Source of the DNA: Gammaproteobacteria bacterium
Lineage (GTDB): Bacteria; Pseudomonadota; Gammaproteobacteria; Pseudomonadales; JAUIET01
NCBI GenBank assembly: GCA_030431775.1
Contig: JAUIHW010000001.1
Span: forward strand, 134,900 to 198,899
DNA length: 64,000 nucleotides
Direction of reading: 5' to 3'
Made by a program: the position numbers and the translations under genes. This document shows positions 61,225-64,000 of this stretch, in pieces. Numbering within the stretch: the first letter of the stretch is position 1; every line of letters begins with the position of its first letter. The notes under the pieces were generated by a model. That model saw only the letters and a list, made by a program, of their open reading frames with translations, was not told the DNA's origin and did not search any database.

Positions 61225-62691
61225 TCAAATAATCCGCTTCATGGCCGTCATATAGCCGCGCAGCTTCTTGCCTACCACTTCAACCGGGTGTTGGCGAATC
61301 GCGTCATTAACGGCGATGAGCTCGGCATTGTCGACCTCGTTATGGTCACCCAGACCACGACCGATGACGTCGGTATCAATGCGGGTCATAAACTCCTGCA
61401 GCAGCGGGCGGGCCGCCTGGTCGAACAAGTAACAACCGTACTCAGCGGTGTCGGAAATCACCACATTCATTTCGTACAGTTTGCGTCGGGCAATAGTATT
61501 GGCGATCAGCGGAGTTTCGTGCAGCGATTCGTAGTACGCGGATTCGCCGATAATGCCAGACTCGGTCATTACTTCGTAAGCTAACTCAACGCCGGCTTTG
61601 ACCATGGCGACCATTAGAATACCGTTGTCAAAGTATTCCTGCTCGGATATGTCGTCGCTGGTGTTCTCGCTTTGCTCAAATGGAGTGTTGGCCGTGGCCG
61701 CGCGCCACTTGAGCAGGTTGGCGTCATCGTTAGCCCAGTCGGCCATCATGGTGCTGGAAAAATCGCCGCTCATGATGTCGTCAATGTGCTTCTCGTACAG
61801 CGGACGCAGAATGCTGCGCATTTCTTCGGCCAGCTCAAAGGCCCGGATTTTCGCCGGGTTGGACAGCCGGTCCATCATGTTGGTGATACCGCCATGCTTC
61901 AGTGCTTCGGTGACGGTCTCCCAGCCGTATTGCACCAGCTTGGACGCATATCCGGAATCCACACCCTGCTCGATCATTTTGTCGAAGCACAGCAGCGAGC
62001 CGGTTTGCAGCATTCCACAGAGAATAGTCTGCTCGCCCAGCAGGTCAGACTTCACTTCGGCGATAAAGGACGATTCCAGCACACCGGCTCGATGGCCACC
62101 GGTGCCAGCAGCGTAGGCTTTGGCAATGTCCAGGCCGTCGCCATTCGGGTCGTTCTCGGCGTGTACGGCGATCAGCGTGGGCACCCCAAAGCCACGTTTG
62201 TATTCTTCACGCACTTCGGTACCCGGGCATTTTGGGGCCACCATGATAACCGTGAGGTCGTCGCGAATCTGTTTACCTTCTTCAACGATGTTAAAGCCGT
62301 GCGAATAAGCCAGGCAGGCGCCTTGCTTCATGAGTGGTACAACCGCATCCACAACGCTTGAGTGCTGCTTGTCCGGGGTCAGGTTCAAAACGACGTCGGC
62401 CTGTGGCACCAACTCTTCATAGGTGCCCACTGTAAAGCCGTTCTCGGTCGCGTTCTTCCAGCTCTGACGCTGCTCAGCGATGGCCGCTTCGCGCAAGGCG
62501 TAGGACACATCCAGGCCGCTGTCGCGCAGGTTCAGGCCCTGATTGAGGCCCTGCGAGCCGCAGCCAATGACCACCAGCTTCTTGCCGCGCAGTTTATCCA
62601 CACCATCGGCAAATTCGCTGCTGTCCATAAAGCGGCACTTGCCCAGTTGTGCCAGTTGTTTACGCAGGGGCAGAGAGTTGAAATAGTTCAT
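61225..62691 (-). CDS. ilvC: Ketol-acid reductoisomerase
   Basis: [83 protein letters not shown]. Long enterobacterial-type form; start corrected. Confidence 0.97.
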   Translation of the reverse strand: MNYFNSLPLRKQLAQLGKCRFMDSSEFADGVDKLRGKKLVVIGCGSQGLNQGLNLRDSGLDVSYALREAAIAEQRQSWKNATENGFTVGTYEELVPQADVVLNLTPDKQHSSVVDAVVPLMKQGACLAYSHGFNIVEEGKQIRDDLTVIMVAPKCPGTEVREEYKRGFGVPTLIAVHAENDPNGDGLDIAKAYAAGTGGHRAGVLESSFIAEVKSDLLGEQTILCGMLQTGSLLCFDKMIEQGVDSGYASKLVQYGWETVTEALKHGGITNMMDRLSNPAKIRAFELAEEMRSILRPLYEKHIDDIMSGDFSSTMMADWANDDANLLKWRAATANTPFEQSENTSDDISEQEYFDNGILMVAMVKAGVELAYEVMTESGIIGESAYYESLHETPLIANTIARRKLYEMNVVISDTAEYGCYLFDQAARPLLQEFMTRIDTDVIGRGLGDHNEVDNAELIAVNDAIRQHPVEVVGKKLRGYMTAMKRII

Positions 62692-62748
62692 GCGGATCGT
62701 GTGCTTGTCTGGTTGAAGTTGGGCGGTGAGTCTACTGCAAGTCCTACG

Positions 62749-62790
62749 TTGCGTAAAATGATATAATTTCAACGCTATATTGCATAAAAC
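62749..62790. promoter_or_regulatory. Candidate tandem IlvY operator in ilvC-ilvY divergent region
   Basis: Direct repeats TTGCGTAAAA (62749) and TTGCATAAAA (62780) spaced 31 bp. Confidence 0.45.
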
Positions 62791-62793
62791 GGA

Positions 62794-63693
62794 ATGCTTA
62801 TGGAGATCAGCCTGTTGCGCGCCTACCTCGACCTGGCCGGCACTTGCCATTTTGCGCGCAGCAGCGAGCGCTTGCACCTTAGCCCGTCCACGCTCTCGCG
62901 CATGATTCAACGCATTGAACAGCAGGCCGGTGCCAGGTTGTTTGAACGCAACAATCGCCAGGTCAGCCTGACCAGGGCTGGAGAAAGTTTTCACCGCTAT
63001 GCTGTTTCCACCTTGCAGGCTTGGGAGGCATTACAGGTCGAGCTGCATACCCGGGGCAGCCGGGTGCAGGGCGAGGTGAGCCTGTACTGCTCGGTGACGG
63101 CCAGCCACCGCTTGCTAGACAGCCTGGTCAGCAGGCTACGGCTTCGTCACCCCGAGCTTGAATTGAAGCTGCACACCGGCGACCAGGCGCAAAGTCTGCA
63201 GCGCCTGCTGGCCGGCGAGGAAGATACCGTCATCGCCGCGCGCCCGCAGGATTTGCCGGCCGGTGTTGAGTTCCAGCTGTTGGCCCGCTCTCGGCTGGTG
63301 TTTATTACAGCGCGCCAGTCGGCGCAAAACACGGCCGGCTATCATGCCAGCGTGGCGTCACCAGCTTACTTTGATTGGGCCCGCACGCCATTGATACTGG
63401 CGGAGTCCGGTCTGGCCAGAAGACATGTTCAGGCCTGGCTGCGCCAGCACAAGATTCGCGCCGATATTTACGCCCAGGTGAGCGGCCATGAGGCCATCGT
63501 CAGCATGGTGGCGTTGGGCTGTGGGGTGGCTGCGGTGCCCGAGCTGGTTCTGGATGCCAGCCCGGTTCGTGATAGCATACAAAGCCTCGACAATTGGCCG
63601 GCCTTGCCGGATTTCGAAATAGGCTTGTGCACGCTGTCCAACCGGCTGCGTGAGCCCATGATCGAAGCCGTGTGGAATGCTGCACGGGACTAA
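62794..63693 (+). CDS. ilvY: LysR-family regulator IlvY
   Basis: LysR HTH ([57 protein letters not shown]), divergent from ilvC. ATG 62794 or 62800. Confidence 0.92.
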   Translation: MLMEISLLRAYLDLAGTCHFARSSERLHLSPSTLSRMIQRIEQQAGARLFERNNRQVSLTRAGESFHRYAVSTLQAWEALQVELHTRGSRVQGEVSLYCSVTASHRLLDSLVSRLRLRHPELELKLHTGDQAQSLQRLLAGEEDTVIAARPQDLPAGVEFQLLARSRLVFITARQSAQNTAGYHASVASPAYFDWARTPLILAESGLARRHVQAWLRQHKIRADIYAQVSGHEAIVSMVALGCGVAAVPELVLDASPVRDSIQSLDNWPALPDFEIGLCTLSNRLREPMIEAVWNAARD

Positions 63694-63722
63694 CAAGCAG
63701 GCCCTAACACAGCGACCCAGTA

Positions 63723-64000
63723 ATGAATGATCAGCCCAACAAACAACCGGAGCAGGCGAGCTCCAGCAGTGACAGCAGCGACGTGTCACTGGAAAGCCTG
63801 CTGCCCATTGATGAACACGTGGAAGAGGTATCGGAAAACGGCCAGAAAGTGCGCCGCCGTGGCATATTCCTGCTGCCCAATCTGTTTACTACCGGAGCGC
63901 TATTTTCTGGCTTCTACGCCATTATTGCGGCCATCAACCTGGATTTCCCATCGGCCGGCCTGGCCATTTTTGTAGGCCAGCTGCTGGATGGTATGGACGG
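63723..64000 (+). CDS. pssA: CDP-diacylglycerol--serine O-phosphatidyltransferase, 3' truncated by window edge
   Basis: RRGIFLLPNLFTTGALFSGFYAIIAAINLDFPSAGLAIFVGQLLDGMDG (start of the DG-x2-AR motif). Confidence 0.88.
   Translation, partial: MNDQPNKQPEQASSSSDSSDVSLESLLPIDEHVEEVSENGQKVRRRGIFLLPNLFTTGALFSGFYAIIAAINLDFPSAGLAIFVGQLLDGMD

Noticed and set aside
60521-61255. ORFs on both strands (60521-61126 minus, 61064-61255 plus) that share the peptide LQVAQRHWVFFRAAL
   Set aside because: The shared peptide is a by-product of the palindromic element read from both strands; no protein support.
1-64000. CRISPR arrays, tRNA/rRNA genes, integrases, transposases, phage genes
   Set aside because: None recognised on reading; no regularly spaced repeats seen. 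A tRNAscan/CRISPR search could confirm.

Overview
The 64 kb window is a gene-dense chromosomal segment that looks gammaproteobacterial. This is judged from gene content and order (bamD/rluD/pgeF/clpB, pilSR, ilvI-ilvH/ilvC/ilvY/pssA, ccoNOQP-ccoGHIS); no database search was run. Three zones can be read. (1) ~0-23 kb is a catabolic/accessory zone: ABC binding protein, enoyl-CoA hydratases, SDRs, sulfatase plus TonB-dependent receptor, a large polysaccharide-deacetylase-like protein, LLM oxidoreductase, MFS, MBL hydrolase, two amidohydrolases and a P450. (2) ~24.5-41.8 kb is an oxygen/energy-stress island: hemN, fnr/anr, a complete cbb3 oxidase plus assembly operon, hemerythrin, hsp20, three universal stress proteins, an ion-channel-like protein, pdxH and a CDF transporter. 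Four near-consensus FNR/ANR boxes were found here by eye. (3) ~47.5-64 kb is core genes: pilRS, nadE, bamD, rluD, pgeF, clpB, ilv genes and pssA. The clearest non-coding structure is a 167-bp element at 61012-61178 with perfect 48-bp inverted arms ending in CTAG, inserted at the ilvH stop codon between convergent ilvH and ilvC. Other leads are a three-half-site GTTCACA operator upstream of 8503, sigma32-like promoters for clpB and hsp20 (the latter abutting an ANR box), a USP-channel-USP operon with a non-canonical pore filter, a hemerythrin with a phasin-like C-terminus, a histone-like/amphipathic small protein, and a P450 with an atypical I-helix. No tRNA, rRNA, CRISPR array, prophage or transposase gene was recognised.
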